The notes: generated from the letters alone by a model not told the origin. A stretch of 64,000 bases of DNA from Litoribacter populi (GCF_007483685.1 NZ_VMKN01000001.1:2719549-2783548), one strand, 5' to 3'; shown: positions 18,649 through 28,950, numbered from the stretch's first letter. Numbers and translations are program-made.

Positions 18649-18658
18649 GAATCGATTC
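18649..18658. promoter_or_regulatory. Palindromic operator candidate GAATCGATTC
   Basis: A perfect 10-base palindrome with central CG, typical of LacI-family sites, lies in the divergent gap between the LacI gene (start 18550) and uxaC (start 18731). It could mediate autoregulation and control of uxaC-uxuA together. Confidence 0.4.
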
Positions 18659-18730
18659 TATGAAAAAGCCTCTTTTCCTTACTAACTGAAGGTTGAATTC
18701 AGTAAACTTACTTAAACGACAACTACTACT

Positions 18731-20158
18731 ATGGATGTTATGAATTTTAGCAACAGAAAAGGGTTTATGGATGAGGATTTCCTCCTTGAGGGGGAATTTG
18801 CCAAAAAACTTTATCATGACTTTGCCAAACACCAGCCCATAATCGACTACCACAACCACCTGCCCCCTGATGACATTCTTCAAGATAGGTTATTTGAAAA
18901 CATCTCCCAGATCTGGCTTTCAGGTGACCATTATAAATGGAGGGCAATGAGGACTTTGGGCATACAGGAAAAATACATTACAGGTGATGCCACTGATGCC
19001 GAGAAATTCGAAAAATGGGCATTTACAGTCCCCTATACGCTAAGAAACCCGCTTTATCACTGGACCCACCTGGAACTGAGGAGGTACTATGGCATCAAGG
19101 ATTTGCTCAACCCAGAAAATGCCCAGAATATCTATCGCACCACATCGGAAATGACCAACAGCCCGGAATTCAGCACTCAAAGCCTGCTTCGAAAAATGAA
19201 TGTAGAGGTGATCTGCACCACTGATGACCCTGCCGATGATCTATCCGCCCATAGGCAATTCCAAAACACCACCTCAACTCTGAGAATGTTCCCAGCTTTC
19301 AGACCCGACAAGGCATTTAGCATTGAACAGACTGCCTATACCAACTACATTACAAAACTTTCTCAAGCGGCAGGATTTGAAATCAAAAACTACGACGACC
19401 TGCTGCAGGCCTTGCAAAAGCGGGTGGATTTCTTCCATCTGAACAATTGCCGCTTGGCCGACCATGGTCTGGAAAGCCTTTTACATTTCTCTAGGCAGGT
19501 GGCTGATCCGAATGTGATCTTTCAAAAAGCGCTCAGTGGAAAAAGCGCTACCCTGGAAGAAACAGCATACTTTAAATTTAGAACACTTCTGGAGCTTTGC
19601 CGGATGTACCATACCAAAGGATGGACACAGCAGTTCCATCTGGGTGCCCTTAGGAACAACAACAGCCGCCTGTTCAAAAAATTGGGACCCGATACCGGAT
19701 TTGACTCCATTGGAGATTTCGGGCAAGCCGATGCACTTTCGGGTTTCCTCAATGAGCTGGATTCCACCGATCAGTTGGGCAAAACTATCCTGTACAACCT
19801 CAACCCCGGGGACAATGAAGTATTTGCCACCATGACCGGCAACTTCAATGACGGATCTGTCAAAGGAAAAATCCAGTTTGGCTCCGGCTGGTGGTTTCTC
19901 GACCAGAAAGACGGCATGGAGCGGCAGCTCAACACCCTTTCCAACATGGGGCTGATTTCCTGTTTCGTTGGAATGCTGACCGATTCGAGAAGCTTTCTTT
20001 CTTTTCCCAGACATGAATATTTCAGAAGGATCTTGTGCAACCTGTTTGGCAGAGACATGGAAAAGGGACAGCTTCCGACTGATGAAAAGTGGGTGGGCAA
20101 GATCATCGGCGACATCTGCTACCACAATGCCAAAAACTATTTTAACTTTCCTTCCTAA
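18731..20158 (+). CDS. uxaC: Glucuronate (uronate) isomerase
   Basis: The 475-residue protein is a full-length UxaC of the amidohydrolase-like superfamily. [14 protein letters not shown] near residue 35 supplies the metal-binding His pair, WRAMRTLGI and the [10 protein letters not shown] block near 160 are family signatures, and the C-terminal [25 protein letters not shown] is diagnostic. It converts D-glucuronate to D-fructuronate (or galacturonate to tagaturonate) in the cytoplasm. uxuA follows after 13 bases. Confidence 0.96.
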   Translation: MDVMNFSNRKGFMDEDFLLEGEFAKKLYHDFAKHQPIIDYHNHLPPDDILQDRLFENISQIWLSGDHYKWRAMRTLGIQEKYITGDATDAEKFEKWAFTVPYTLRNPLYHWTHLELRRYYGIKDLLNPENAQNIYRTTSEMTNSPEFSTQSLLRKMNVEVICTTDDPADDLSAHRQFQNTTSTLRMFPAFRPDKAFSIEQTAYTNYITKLSQAAGFEIKNYDDLLQALQKRVDFFHLNNCRLADHGLESLLHFSRQVADPNVIFQKALSGKSATLEETAYFKFRTLLELCRMYHTKGWTQQFHLGALRNNNSRLFKKLGPDTGFDSIGDFGQADALSGFLNELDSTDQLGKTILYNLNPGDNEVFATMTGNFNDGSVKGKIQFGSGWWFLDQKDGMERQLNTLSNMGLISCFVGMLTDSRSFLSFPRHEYFRRILCNLFGRDMEKGQLPTDEKWVGKIIGDICYHNAKNYFNFPS

Positions 20159-20171
20159 AAACAAGCTATCT

Positions 20172-21353
20172 ATGAGCATGGAAAAAACCTGGCGCTGGTA
20201 CGGCCCTAATGACCCGGTAAGCCTCTGGGACATCAAGCAGGCCGGTGCAACCGGAGTGGTCACCGCCCTCCACCATATTCCCAACGGGGAGGTATGGGAA
20301 ATAGAAGAGATCCAAAAACGAAAAAGCGAACTGGAAAGGGTGGGCCTCACCTGGTCAGTGGTGGAAAGCATACCAGTCCACGAGCATATCAAAACCCGGT
20401 CGGGTAAATTTCAAACCTACATCGACCACTACAAGCAAAGCATTCAAAACTTGGGCAAATGCGGAATAGACACAGTATGCTACAATTTCATGCCCGTGCA
20501 GGACTGGACAAGGACGGATCTTGAATTTGAGCTGGAAGACGGATCCAAAGCCTTGCGTTTTGATGCTGTGGCATTTGCAGCCTTTGAGCTTTTCATATTG
20601 AAAAGGCCCGGTGCGGAGGCAACTTATTCCGAAGAACTACAACAAAAGGCCAAAGCACATTTTCAAAGTCTCTCGGGGGAGCAGAGGCAATTGTTGGTCA
20701 CCAATATCATTGCCGGACTTCCAGGAGCTGAGGAAGGCTATACCCTAGAGGACTTCCTTCAAACCCTGGATACCTATAACCACATCAGTGCTTCAGACCT
20801 GAAGGCCAATTTGGCTTACTTTCTCACCCAGATCATCCCTGTTGCCCAAGAGTCGGGAATATTCATGGCTATCCATCCGGATGACCCGCCCTACCCAATA
20901 CTGGGCCTTCCAAGGGTGGTTTCCACCGAGCAGGATGCCCTGGATCTGCTTGCTGTAGTTGACAGTCCCCATAATGGACTGTGTTTTTGCACGGGCTCTT
21001 ACGGAGTCAGACCCGACAACGATCTGCCCGGTATGGTGCGGCGCCTTGGCCACCGGATCAATTTCATACACCTTCGCAGCACTATCCGGGATACCAATGG
21101 AAGCTTTTATGAAGCCGACCACCTAGACGGTGACGTGGACATGTACAATGTGGTAAAGGCAATACTGGAAGAGCAAAAGAAAAGAATCCTCCAAAACCGC
21201 CCCGACAGACGACTGCCCATGCGCCCCGACCATGGCCACCAGATGCTGGATGACCTCAACAAAACCACCAATCCCGGCTATTCAGCCATTGGCCGCCTGA
21301 GGGGTCTGGCGGAGCTCAGAGGCCTGGAATTGGGCATTATAAAAGGCTCTTAG
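20172..21353 (+). CDS. uxuA: Mannonate dehydratase
   Basis: The start [18 protein letters not shown] at 20172 is chosen because the frame further upstream overlaps uxaC and reads nonsense. The 393-residue protein has the UxuA motifs: [35 protein letters not shown] at the N-terminus, [40 protein letters not shown], and [11 protein letters not shown] near the C-terminus. It removes water from D-mannonate to give 2-keto-3-deoxygluconate, using Mn2+ or Fe2+. It forms a pair with uxaC. Confidence 0.96.
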   Translation: MSMEKTWRWYGPNDPVSLWDIKQAGATGVVTALHHIPNGEVWEIEEIQKRKSELERVGLTWSVVESIPVHEHIKTRSGKFQTYIDHYKQSIQNLGKCGIDTVCYNFMPVQDWTRTDLEFELEDGSKALRFDAVAFAAFELFILKRPGAEATYSEELQQKAKAHFQSLSGEQRQLLVTNIIAGLPGAEEGYTLEDFLQTLDTYNHISASDLKANLAYFLTQIIPVAQESGIFMAIHPDDPPYPILGLPRVVSTEQDALDLLAVVDSPHNGLCFCTGSYGVRPDNDLPGMVRRLGHRINFIHLRSTIRDTNGSFYEADHLDGDVDMYNVVKAILEEQKKRILQNRPDRRLPMRPDHGHQMLDDLNKTTNPGYSAIGRLRGLAELRGLELGIIKGS

Positions 21354-21449
21354 CCAATGGAAGTTTCCCTTTGTTAATACTAAATTATAACGAGATCGAA
21401 ACACAATAGAAAGAAAGGGAACAGCGGAACCACAGGTGCCCTGCAAAAT

Positions 21450-22022
21450 TCATTTTTCTATCTGCTCCGTCATCACAACTGTCCGTTGAGAGGCCGATGT
21501 GGTTTGGACTTTTTTCTCTAATTGCTGTAGGCGTTTGTACAGCAACCATTTAAACAGAAAAAATCTCTTTAGGAAACTGAATATTTTATATCTCAATCCA
21601 ATGGGATAGGTTCCCCTCATGTCCAATAGCAGCCAGCTGTCCAGTAAAGTGGGGTTGATGTTTTGGTTGTCCAACTCAAACTTTAGTCTATACCCTTTTT
21701 CCAAATTGGGCTGCCCCGGCTTACATACAACTTCATATTCAATAGGACTTGCCCCGGGATTGATCACGGAATGAGGTATCAATTTTTCGGCAAAAAATGT
21801 ATCCCCATCACTTAAAAAATTTCTTTCTCCATTTTTAAGTTTGATACAAACTGTTCCCTTGACCGGTATTACCTGTTGCGTAAATCTCTTATGGAAATGA
21901 AGCGGGTTGTTAGAAGTTGGGTACAATTTGACCCTCATTTTCGTCAATTCCCCCGAAGTCTCTGCGGAGGTTTCCTGAAAAGTAATGGTATGACCAGATT
22001 TATGACGAATTATTTTTTCCAT
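21450..22022 (-). CDS. Cupin-domain protein
   Basis: The 190-residue protein has one cupin fold at residues 25-100: NNPLHFHKRFTQQVIPVKGTV carries the metal-binding histidines and GDTFFAEKLIPHSVINPG the second motif. A C-terminal hydrophobic and basic region (LRYKIFSFLKRFFLFKWLLYKRLQQLEKK) could be a membrane-surface helix. Function unknown; it is transcribed toward uxuA and appears to be alone. Confidence 0.75.
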   Translation of the reverse strand: MEKIIRHKSGHTITFQETSAETSGELTKMRVKLYPTSNNPLHFHKRFTQQVIPVKGTVCIKLKNGERNFLSDGDTFFAEKLIPHSVINPGASPIEYEVVCKPGQPNLEKGYRLKFELDNQNINPTLLDSWLLLDMRGTYPIGLRYKIFSFLKRFFLFKWLLYKRLQQLEKKVQTTSASQRTVVMTEQIEK

Positions 22023-22362
22023 ATGCCAAATAGTTTAGCATAATTGATACCAATTTCTGCATTTTCCACCCCCCCTAGCCCAAATAACTTTCTAAATTTC
22101 ACTCTAATTGGCACCATATAGCTGCCCGTACTAATGATAATGAAAACTAGGCTCTTCTTATTCTGATGTCTCTGAATTCGCACGAATAGTTCACATTACT
22201 GATATCCCCTTGTGCGAATGTCTCCGACTTCGCACCTTTAATTATACTTAGTTAGTAAGGTCCTAGGTATGAGCTTCGCTGCGGTCGAGAAGCGGAAACT
22301 TTTGCCCTTCGGCTTCCCTACGACTTCGCTCAGGGACCGGCAAGCTCGCAGATGTGCATGGA
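22023..22362. other. Gene-free gap with repeat fragments
   Basis: It contains a degenerate half-copy of the dispersed hairpin repeat near 22165-22182, one full copy at 22209-22235, and G+C-rich text around 22265-22350 resembling other intergenic spacers here. No gene is visible. Confidence 0.6.
22209..22235 (+). repeat. Dispersed hairpin repeat copy
   Basis: A near-perfect copy (CTTGTGCGAATGTCTCCGAC then TTCGCAC). Confidence 0.75.
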
Positions 22363-25050
22363 TTATAAATCATACTTCACCGTCACCAGCATATACCTTT
22401 TCTGCACAAAATATTCAAACGTACTGATCATGCTCTCGTTAAAGCTGTCCCGCTGAATGCTGCGGGTATTGAGGGCATTGAACAGGGAAGTTTTAAATTC
22501 CCAAGGGCTTCCGCTTTTCTGGTAGGCCAGATAAACATTCAGAAAATCAAAAGTACTATCGGTCATGGTGGCTTTGTTGCGGTAGCGGTTGTACTCATAA
22601 TCAGCACTGAGCATCAGGCTTTTTAGAATTGAATAATGGATCTTGACAAATGGCCGCTCATTGACAAAACTGTTCTGCACCTGATCACTTCGATAGGAAT
22701 TATAAGTCAAAGCATACCCGGCTTCCAGATCAAACTTCGTTAAAAGGGTGGTCAAAAATGTCGCAGTATAGTTATGGGTAAAGGACCTGTTTTGGTTGGC
22801 TACTTCATTGACAAAGTTGTGCGTGGAAAGGGCGGTCATGTTTGCCGAACCCCTTATTCTGAATTTATCAAACCTTTTGTCTCCCTGCAGCATACCTGTG
22901 AAGGATTCGTTGATGGGCTCCACGTTCACCACACTGTTGATCCTGTCGAGACCGATAAAGTCCACCGTGGGGGCAATGTCGTTGAGCCTACGCTGATAAT
23001 TGAGGTTCCCGAAAACAGTGTAGGCGCTGAACATATTGTGATGGGTATAATTCAGCTGGTACTGTTGATACAATCCATTTTCAAGTCCACGGTTTCCAGC
23101 AAAGAGCGCATTGTAATCCCGGATGACAATGCCTTCAGCCACCTGTTGCACATCCATGAAGTTGGCTTCAGTCTTGAAGTTGAAGGTTAGACTTTGGGTA
23201 TTGCGAAACTGGTATTTAGCATAAAGGTTAGGCAAAAGCATTACACGCTCCATCAGGTTGTCAGAACCCAACTGCTGCTCTGACAACCGAAAATAATGGA
23301 GGTTGGCTCCTGGACTAAATATGAGTTTTTTGAACCTGCTCTTCCATGAAATACCAGCAAAATAATCCTGAAAATCGAATCCTACCGCATTCAGTAATGC
23401 ATCCTGATCAAATTTCACCACCTCATTGGGTGCCAAGACCTGTTCTATCCGAGAATCCATACTTTGACCCGTCCATTGATTTCCCAGAGAAAAATTAAGG
23501 TGGTTTTTTGGATTAAGGATATGGTAATAATTGAATAAAGTTTCTTGTCGTCGAGTAAAAATTTCCTTGAATTGAAAAAGCTGGAAAAGCTCATGATCAA
23601 TCACCGGAATGATCCCATTAAACGGGCTTTGGGTGGTCAGCAAATCCACCAAAGGGTCTTGCATCTTTACCTGAAATCCTGACTCGAAGCTGAAAACATG
23701 CTTTTCTTGCGGGGTATAGAAGGCCTGCAACTGCTGCTCCAAAGAATATGGCAGTTGTCGAAGTCCGTTTTGGATGCTGTTTTCAAAATCCGCAAACCTT
23801 GATTGCTGCAGGTTTTGGTTGTTGATTTGGGCCAACTTCCCAAAAGCACTGTATTTGACATGTGTTTCAGCTCTTGGGGTATAAGTGGCAGAATACTTAA
23901 AAAGCCCCGATTGTTGGCCCACATTATTGCTAGAAGTCAATATTTCCTGGTTGTTTTCCTCTGTCCTTAGGTAAGTCCGTTGAGAAATGCTTGCCAACCG
24001 GTTATTGGTATGGGAACCAATGACAAAACCGGAATGCATCCACTTCTGGTCCGGACGGTAGTTGAAATTCAAGGCCCCAAGTTTGGTCTGCAGATCCACA
24101 GCATTGTTTCTTTGCGCCATTGGGATGCCAATATCATCAGAAGTCAGGGAAACGGTGCCGCCGGACCTGGAAGCCAAACCCGACAGTCCACCGCTAAACC
24201 TAAAATAATCCTGCATGGTAAAGGCCAGTTCGCCTACGTTATTGGCATCGGCTATCAGGTTCAAACTCAGTTTGGGGGAGTAGTAAAATGCATTCACATG
24301 CCCCAGATAGCGATGTTCGGGTCCACCACCTGCTGTCAGGTCCCCAAACACCATATTTTTCTTACCCTCTTTCAACTCTATGTTTAGGGCAAGGTTATCA
24401 TCATTGTCCAACCCCCTCATCGGTGCCACCTCGTTGAAGTTTTTTAGCACCTGTACCCTATCTACGGCGTTGGCGGGGATATTTTTGGTACCCATTTTAG
24501 TATCACCATCAAAGAAATCCTTGCCGTCCACCATTAGCTTGTTCACTTTCTGACCCTGCACTTTCACCTCCCCATTTTCATCCACTTCGAATCCGGGTAG
24601 CTTTTCCAGCACATCCTTTAGCTTTCTTTCCCGGCCATTTACGAATGCATCTGCCTTATAGATCAAAGTGTCTCCCCGCATGGTGACCGGCATCTCATAC
24701 ACCACTTCTGCAGCATCCAGCTCCAGGGCTGTTGCTTCCAAATGAACAATCAAAGGATCCTTGGCATTTTCCAAAGCCTGGATTTCTCTTTCATAGGGAG
24801 CAAATCCCAAATAGGAAACCCGTAGCAAATAACTTTCTCCCTGCTTGAGGTTCAGCTTAAACTTCCCCTCCCCACTGCTGACACCAAAGGAAGCAATGGT
24901 CTGATTCTCCGGATTCAGCGCCACCACATTAGCAAAAGCCACCGGACTCTCCACGCTGTCCCGCACCTCACCGTAAAAAGATACCTGCTGGGCTGAGGCT
25001 TTTAAAGAAATGGCGAAAAGTAGCCAGATAATTAGGTAAAATTTCTTCAT
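22363..25050 (-). CDS. Outer-membrane beta-barrel protein with carboxypeptidase-like and plug domains
   Basis: The 895-residue protein has a signal peptide (LLFAISLKASAQ), an N-terminal carboxypeptidase-regulatory-like domain (VSFYGEVRDSVESPVAFANVV, to about residue 105), a plug-like region (LKDVLEKLPGFEVDENGEVKVQGQKVNKLMVDGKDFFDG near 140-185) and a long beta-barrel ending in a strand with aromatic and charged residues (KRYMLVTVKYDL). This is the Bacteroidota OMP_b-brl_3/TonB-dependent-receptor-like family. It follows the GLPGLI gene by 58 bases, a recurrent pair of unknown role, probably peptide or cofactor handling at the outer membrane. Confidence 0.85.
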   Translation of the reverse strand: MKKFYLIIWLLFAISLKASAQQVSFYGEVRDSVESPVAFANVVALNPENQTIASFGVSSGEGKFKLNLKQGESYLLRVSYLGFAPYEREIQALENAKDPLIVHLEATALELDAAEVVYEMPVTMRGDTLIYKADAFVNGRERKLKDVLEKLPGFEVDENGEVKVQGQKVNKLMVDGKDFFDGDTKMGTKNIPANAVDRVQVLKNFNEVAPMRGLDNDDNLALNIELKEGKKNMVFGDLTAGGGPEHRYLGHVNAFYYSPKLSLNLIADANNVGELAFTMQDYFRFSGGLSGLASRSGGTVSLTSDDIGIPMAQRNNAVDLQTKLGALNFNYRPDQKWMHSGFVIGSHTNNRLASISQRTYLRTEENNQEILTSSNNVGQQSGLFKYSATYTPRAETHVKYSAFGKLAQINNQNLQQSRFADFENSIQNGLRQLPYSLEQQLQAFYTPQEKHVFSFESGFQVKMQDPLVDLLTTQSPFNGIIPVIDHELFQLFQFKEIFTRRQETLFNYYHILNPKNHLNFSLGNQWTGQSMDSRIEQVLAPNEVVKFDQDALLNAVGFDFQDYFAGISWKSRFKKLIFSPGANLHYFRLSEQQLGSDNLMERVMLLPNLYAKYQFRNTQSLTFNFKTEANFMDVQQVAEGIVIRDYNALFAGNRGLENGLYQQYQLNYTHHNMFSAYTVFGNLNYQRRLNDIAPTVDFIGLDRINSVVNVEPINESFTGMLQGDKRFDKFRIRGSANMTALSTHNFVNEVANQNRSFTHNYTATFLTTLLTKFDLEAGYALTYNSYRSDQVQNSFVNERPFVKIHYSILKSLMLSADYEYNRYRNKATMTDSTFDFLNVYLAYQKSGSPWEFKTSLFNALNTRSIQRDSFNESMISTFEYFVQKRYMLVTVKYDL

Positions 25051-25108
25051 ATCAACTTTAAGTGAATTAGTGGTTTTTCCTTTCGTACTTCGTACTTCGT
25101 CCTTCCCT

Positions 25109-25942
25109 CTACCCCCCTATCCTAATCTGCATCCTCTCCCCGTCCTGACCGCCACGGTACTTGTTCATCATCTCTTGCATCCTCTCTTGCTGAAGGGCCT
25201 GAAAGTCCTCTCTGTTGATTACTTTGCCCTTTTTAGGTCTTTCTATCTTGACGTCATCTTTGGGATTGAGCACGATCTTGCTACAGATCATGGTGCGGTT
25301 GCCAGTGCTCAATTCCATGATCAACCCTGGCAAACCCCAATAATTTTCAGGACCATGGCTTACGGGGATTTCTGGGGTATACCAGGCTTCCACTTTAATG
25401 GTATCTTGACTTACTTCCATCTCCTTCATGCCGGGGGAAAACTGTCGGGAATCTGCTACCCGCTGATAAACCGCCTTTTGACAGTTATAGTGACCGATCT
25501 GTTTGGTTTCATCGGTAAGTTGCCACTCATATTGCGGCAGCTCGTCCTTGACAAGAAAAAGTTTACCCATAAGCTCAGTGCCCTGCTCCACCTTGCCCTC
25601 CTGGGTGTTTTTATAAAGCAGCGCATTGCCGCTGCCATCCATGATCATAATCTTTGCTCCTCCCGCCTCAGCTGTTGCCGGACCACCACCTAGAGATTCC
25701 ACTTCTTTCCAGGAAGAGCTGACATTGTCAAAAGTGAGGGTAAATTCCTTCTGCATCTGTTTTTGCAGCTGGGCCTGCATCTGAGCTATGGTTTCTGGGT
25801 TCATCCGGCTGCTGTCCATTTGAAGTTTGACAGTTGAAGAGGTCTTATAAGTGGCCACCCCTTTGATCTGCTGTCCAAAAGCCGGGGCGATTACCAAACC
25901 CATTAAAAATAGTGCGCTGAGAAATGTATAGATTGTTTTCAT
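25109..25942 (-). CDS. GLPGLI-family secreted protein
   Basis: The start MKTIYTFLSALFLMG at 25942 gives a signal peptide ending APAFGQQ. The diagnostic sequence YWGLPGLIMELSTGNRT is near residue 200 of the 277-residue product, and the cleavable N-terminus and beta-rich middle fit the GLPGLI family (TIGR01200) of Bacteroidota. Function is unknown; genes of this family often precede a carboxypeptidase-regulatory-like outer-membrane barrel, as here. The promoter region upstream holds three phased GTTAA-type repeats shared with the two-component operon. Confidence 0.88.
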   Translation of the reverse strand: MKTIYTFLSALFLMGLVIAPAFGQQIKGVATYKTSSTVKLQMDSSRMNPETIAQMQAQLQKQMQKEFTLTFDNVSSSWKEVESLGGGPATAEAGGAKIMIMDGSGNALLYKNTQEGKVEQGTELMGKLFLVKDELPQYEWQLTDETKQIGHYNCQKAVYQRVADSRQFSPGMKEMEVSQDTIKVEAWYTPEIPVSHGPENYWGLPGLIMELSTGNRTMICSKIVLNPKDDVKIERPKKGKVINREDFQALQQERMQEMMNKYRGGQDGERMQIRIGG

Positions 25943-25992
25943 CTGGATTGAATTTATTGTTTCACAAATCAAATCCATTCCCAGAAAATAAA

Positions 25993-26019
25993 GCGTTAAG
26001 CAGTGTTAACGAGTGTTAA
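25993..26019. promoter_or_regulatory. Phased direct-repeat operator candidate, GLPGLI side
   Basis: Three GTTAA blocks at exact 10-base steps (GCGTTAAGCA, GTGTTAACGA, GTGTTAA). The 17-base part GTGTTAACGAGTGTTAA (26003-26019) recurs exactly at 27404-27420. Ten-base direct repeats are the classic site form of OmpR-family regulators. TGGATTTG, a weak Bacteroidota -7 element, lies about 25 bases closer to the gene on the minus strand. Confidence 0.5.
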
Positions 26020-26139
26020 GGGAGTAGTAGGTACTAAGTACGAAATACGAAGGCCCACACTCATCCCTACCCCCCTAACCCTCCCGCAGCGCGCCAGCGC
26101 CGGGACATTAACCTCTAAACAACCTTCCTACAACTCTTA

Positions 26140-27385
26140 GCGCCCTTCTTTTCCTTGGTGCCCATTGTGCCCAATTTCCCATCTCATTTAAACTTTGTGC
26201 GACTTCATTAAAAACTTCCTCGACTTAGTGACCCTTTTAATTCTTAACTCCCACCCCTTGTTGCCCTCCTTTTCCTTGGTGCCCATTGTGCCCATATTCG
26301 ATCTCCTTTAAACTTTGTGCGACTACATTTGAAACTTCCTCGACTTAGTGACCCTTTTAATTCTTAACTCCCACCCCTTGGTGCCCTTCTTTTCCTTGGT
26401 GCCCATTGTGCCCATTTTCCTTCTCCCTTAAACTTTGTGCGACTTCATTAAAAACTTCCTCGACTTAGTGACCCTTTTAATTCTTAATTCTCACCCCTTG
26501 GTGCCCTCTTTTTCCTTGGTGCCCATTGTGCCCATATTCGATCTCATTTAAACTTTGCGCGACTTCATTTAAAACTTCCTCGACTTAGTGACCTTTTAAT
26601 TCTTAATCCTCACCCCTTGGTGCCCTCCTTTTCCTTGGTGCCCATCTGTTCCCATATTCGATCTCCTTTTAACTTAGTGCGACTTCATTTAAAACTTCCT
26701 CGAATTAGTGACCTTTTCAATTCTAATTCTCACCCCTTGGTGCCCTTCTTTTCCTTGGTGCCCATTGTGCCCATTTCCCATCTCCTTTTAACTTAGTGCG
26801 ACTTCATTTGAAACTTCCTCGAATTAGTGACCTTTTCAATTCTAATTCTCACCCCTTGGTGCCCTTCTTTTCCTTGGTGCCCATTGTGCCCATTTCCCAT
26901 CTCATTTAAATTTAGTGCGACTTCATTTAAAACTTCCTCGACTTAGTGACCTATTTAATTCTTAATTCTCACCCCTTGGTGCCCTTCTTTTCCTTGGTGC
27001 CCATCATGCCCATATTCGACCTCCTTAAAACTTTGCCCGACTTCATTTGAAACTTCTTCGACTTAGTGACCCTTTTAATTCTTAATCCTCACCCCTTGGT
27101 GCCCTCCTTTTCCTTGGTGCCCATTGTGCCCATATTCGATCTCCTTTAAACTTTACGCGACTTCATTTGAAACTTCCTCGACTTAGTGACCTTTTCAATT
27201 CTTAATTCTCACCCCTTGGTGCCCTTCTTTTCCTTGGTGCCCATTGTGCCCATTTCCCATCTCCTTTAAACTTAGTGCGACTTCATTTAAAACTTCCTCG
27301 ACTTAGTGACCTTTTCAATTCTAATTCTCACCCCTTGGTGCCCATTGTGCCCATATTCGACCTCCTTTAAACTTTGCCCGACTTT
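26140..27385. repeat. Non-coding tandem array of about 120-bp units, about 10.5 copies
   Basis: Units begin at TTCCTTGGTGCCCATTGTGC at 26151, 26272, 26392, 26512, 26631, 26751, 26870, 26990, 27110 and 27230, i.e. periods of 119-121 bases; a last unit near 27341 lacks its first part. Each unit contains TTTGTGCGACTTCATTT, CTTCCTCGACTTAGTGACC and AATTCTTAATTCTCACCCC. Copies differ by scattered substitutions and one-base indels, so expansion is not very recent. No reading frame runs through it. It separates two divergent units with matching operators. Confidence 0.95.
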
Positions 27386-27403
27386 GTGGCCAATCAGTGC
27401 CCT

Positions 27404-27420
27404 GTGTTAACGAGTGTTAA
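27404..27420. promoter_or_regulatory. Phased direct-repeat operator candidate, histidine-kinase side
   Basis: GTGTTAACGAGTGTTAA: two GTGTTAA blocks spaced by 10 bases, identical to 26003-26019. It ends three bases before the TTG of a candidate -33 element. Confidence 0.5.
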
Positions 27421-27423
27421 CCA

Positions 27424-27455
27424 TTGATTTTAAAAAATTTAAGATGGTATATTTG
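27424..27455 (+). promoter_or_regulatory. Bacteroidota-type promoter of the two-component operon
   Basis: TTG at 27424-27426 and TATATTTG at 27448-27455 match the -33 (TTG) and -7 (TAnnTTTG) consensus with a 21-base spacer. The predicted transcript start falls at or very near the ATG at 27460, so the message may be almost leaderless. Confidence 0.45.
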
Positions 27456-27459
27456 GATC

Positions 27460-28950
27460 ATGAATAGGCAAAGTTTCAGCCAAACGGGCTTTTGGATCGT
27501 ACTTACCCTGATGCTGACCATCGGCATTCAGGTGTACCGCAATTACCAAAATTACCAACTCAACCAAAAGCAGTTACAAAGCGACATACAACTATGTCTG
27601 GACAATAGCGTGGAAGCCTATTATGCAGAGCTGGCCAAATCTGACATCGTCACTTTTACCCAGACCGAACTCGATACTGGCAAAATATTTTTCAGTTCCA
27701 TTAGGACCAGACCGGACAGCGGAAAAATGATTATAAAAAGCACAGAGACAGCCCAGGTGACCAGGTTTACCAACTCCAATGGCCTGCCTCCTTTTGACTA
27801 TTTAGGCGACAGCATTTTCGGAATCAAGGCCCTTTTTCTTGATAGTCTCGATCTTCCGGCACATCACATCAATACCATAAAAGTCACAAAAGGCCCCGGG
27901 GATATGCAGAGTCAGGAAATCAAGGAACTGACTAACCGCATCATCATCTCCCTGAGCCGGGACACTCTCGATTTTGGCAAGCTCAACGGCTACCTGCAGG
28001 AGGAACTAGACAGACAGAAAATCAGCATTGACTATGCTCTTTTGCACTACAACAGGGAAAAGATATCCGGTGGGTTCAACCGGGAGCAACTGGAAACCCT
28101 ACCTAAGCATACCCTTTCCAAATCCACCTTACTCCCCAAGTTCCAGCGACTGGAAATGCATTTTGAAAACTCGGCCCTTCAGGTGCTACAGAGAGGAATG
28201 GCCGACCTGTTGATCTCCCTACTTTTCCTTGGAGTAGTCGCAGGCTCTTTTGGCTATCTGTACCGTACTATTCGCTCTCAAAAGGAACTGGCTGCCATTA
28301 AAAATGACCTGATCAACAACATAACCCATGAGTTTAAAACCCCAATCGCCACAGTCACTTCCGCACTGGAGGGAATAGAACACTTCAACCGGGAAAACAA
28401 CCCCGAAAAGACCAAGCGTTACCTGGACATCTCCAACCAGCAGTTGCTCAAGCTCAACATTATGGTGGAGAAACTCCTTGAAACGGCCACTATGGACAGC
28501 GAACATCTGATGCTTCAAAAGGAAACCCTTGACCTGAAACAGCTGCTTAGCAACCTGGTAGAAAAATACAAATCCTCAACCGACAAGGCTTTCATCCTGG
28601 ACCTGCCCGAAGGACAAAAAGAAATGTACGCTGATCCTTTCCATTTGGAAAATGCCATTTCAAACCTGATCGATAATGCCATCAAATACGGAGGGGACAA
28701 AATTCTGGTCAGCGCTTTTGTCAACGGGTCCACCCAAATAAGTATCAGTGACAATGGTGGCAACATCCCAGTTGACCAAAAAGATAAGGTTTTCGAGCAG
28801 TTTTATCGCATCCCCAAAGGCAACCTGCACGATGTCAAGGGGTTTGGTATTGGCCTATATTATACCAAGAAAATCGTTGAAAAGCATGGAGGAAACATTC
28901 ATCTTGACCTTTCGGGCGACAGTACCACCTTCAAAATCCACCTTCCATGA
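27460..28950 (+). CDS. Sensor histidine kinase (RprX-like)
   Basis: The ATG at 27460 (MNRQSFSQTGFW) is preferred to the in-frame TTG at 27424, which overlaps the promoter. The 496-residue protein has an N-terminal membrane helix, a periplasmic sensor region of about 200 residues, a second helix (LLISLLFLGVVAGSFGYLY), a HisKA domain with the phospho-acceptor in NNITHEFKTPIA (H290), and an HATPase domain (NLIDNAIKYGG, FYRIPKG, GFGIGLYYTKKIV). It overlaps the response regulator by four bases. It resembles RprX of Bacteroides. Confidence 0.93.
   Translation: MNRQSFSQTGFWIVLTLMLTIGIQVYRNYQNYQLNQKQLQSDIQLCLDNSVEAYYAELAKSDIVTFTQTELDTGKIFFSSIRTRPDSGKMIIKSTETAQVTRFTNSNGLPPFDYLGDSIFGIKALFLDSLDLPAHHINTIKVTKGPGDMQSQEIKELTNRIIISLSRDTLDFGKLNGYLQEELDRQKISIDYALLHYNREKISGGFNREQLETLPKHTLSKSTLLPKFQRLEMHFENSALQVLQRGMADLLISLLFLGVVAGSFGYLYRTIRSQKELAAIKNDLINNITHEFKTPIATVTSALEGIEHFNRENNPEKTKRYLDISNQQLLKLNIMVEKLLETATMDSEHLMLQKETLDLKQLLSNLVEKYKSSTDKAFILDLPEGQKEMYADPFHLENAISNLIDNAIKYGGDKILVSAFVNGSTQISISDNGGNIPVDQKDKVFEQFYRIPKGNLHDVKGFGIGLYYTKKIVEKHGGNIHLDLSGDSTTFKIHLP

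Noticed and set aside
20013-20171. N-terminal extension of uxuA inside uxaC
   Set aside because: This stretch is the shifted frame of uxaC; the family sequence begins at the ATG at 20172.
26140-27385. CRISPR array
   Set aside because: The 120-base units repeat as a whole, with no short conserved repeat and unique spacer, and no cas genes are nearby.
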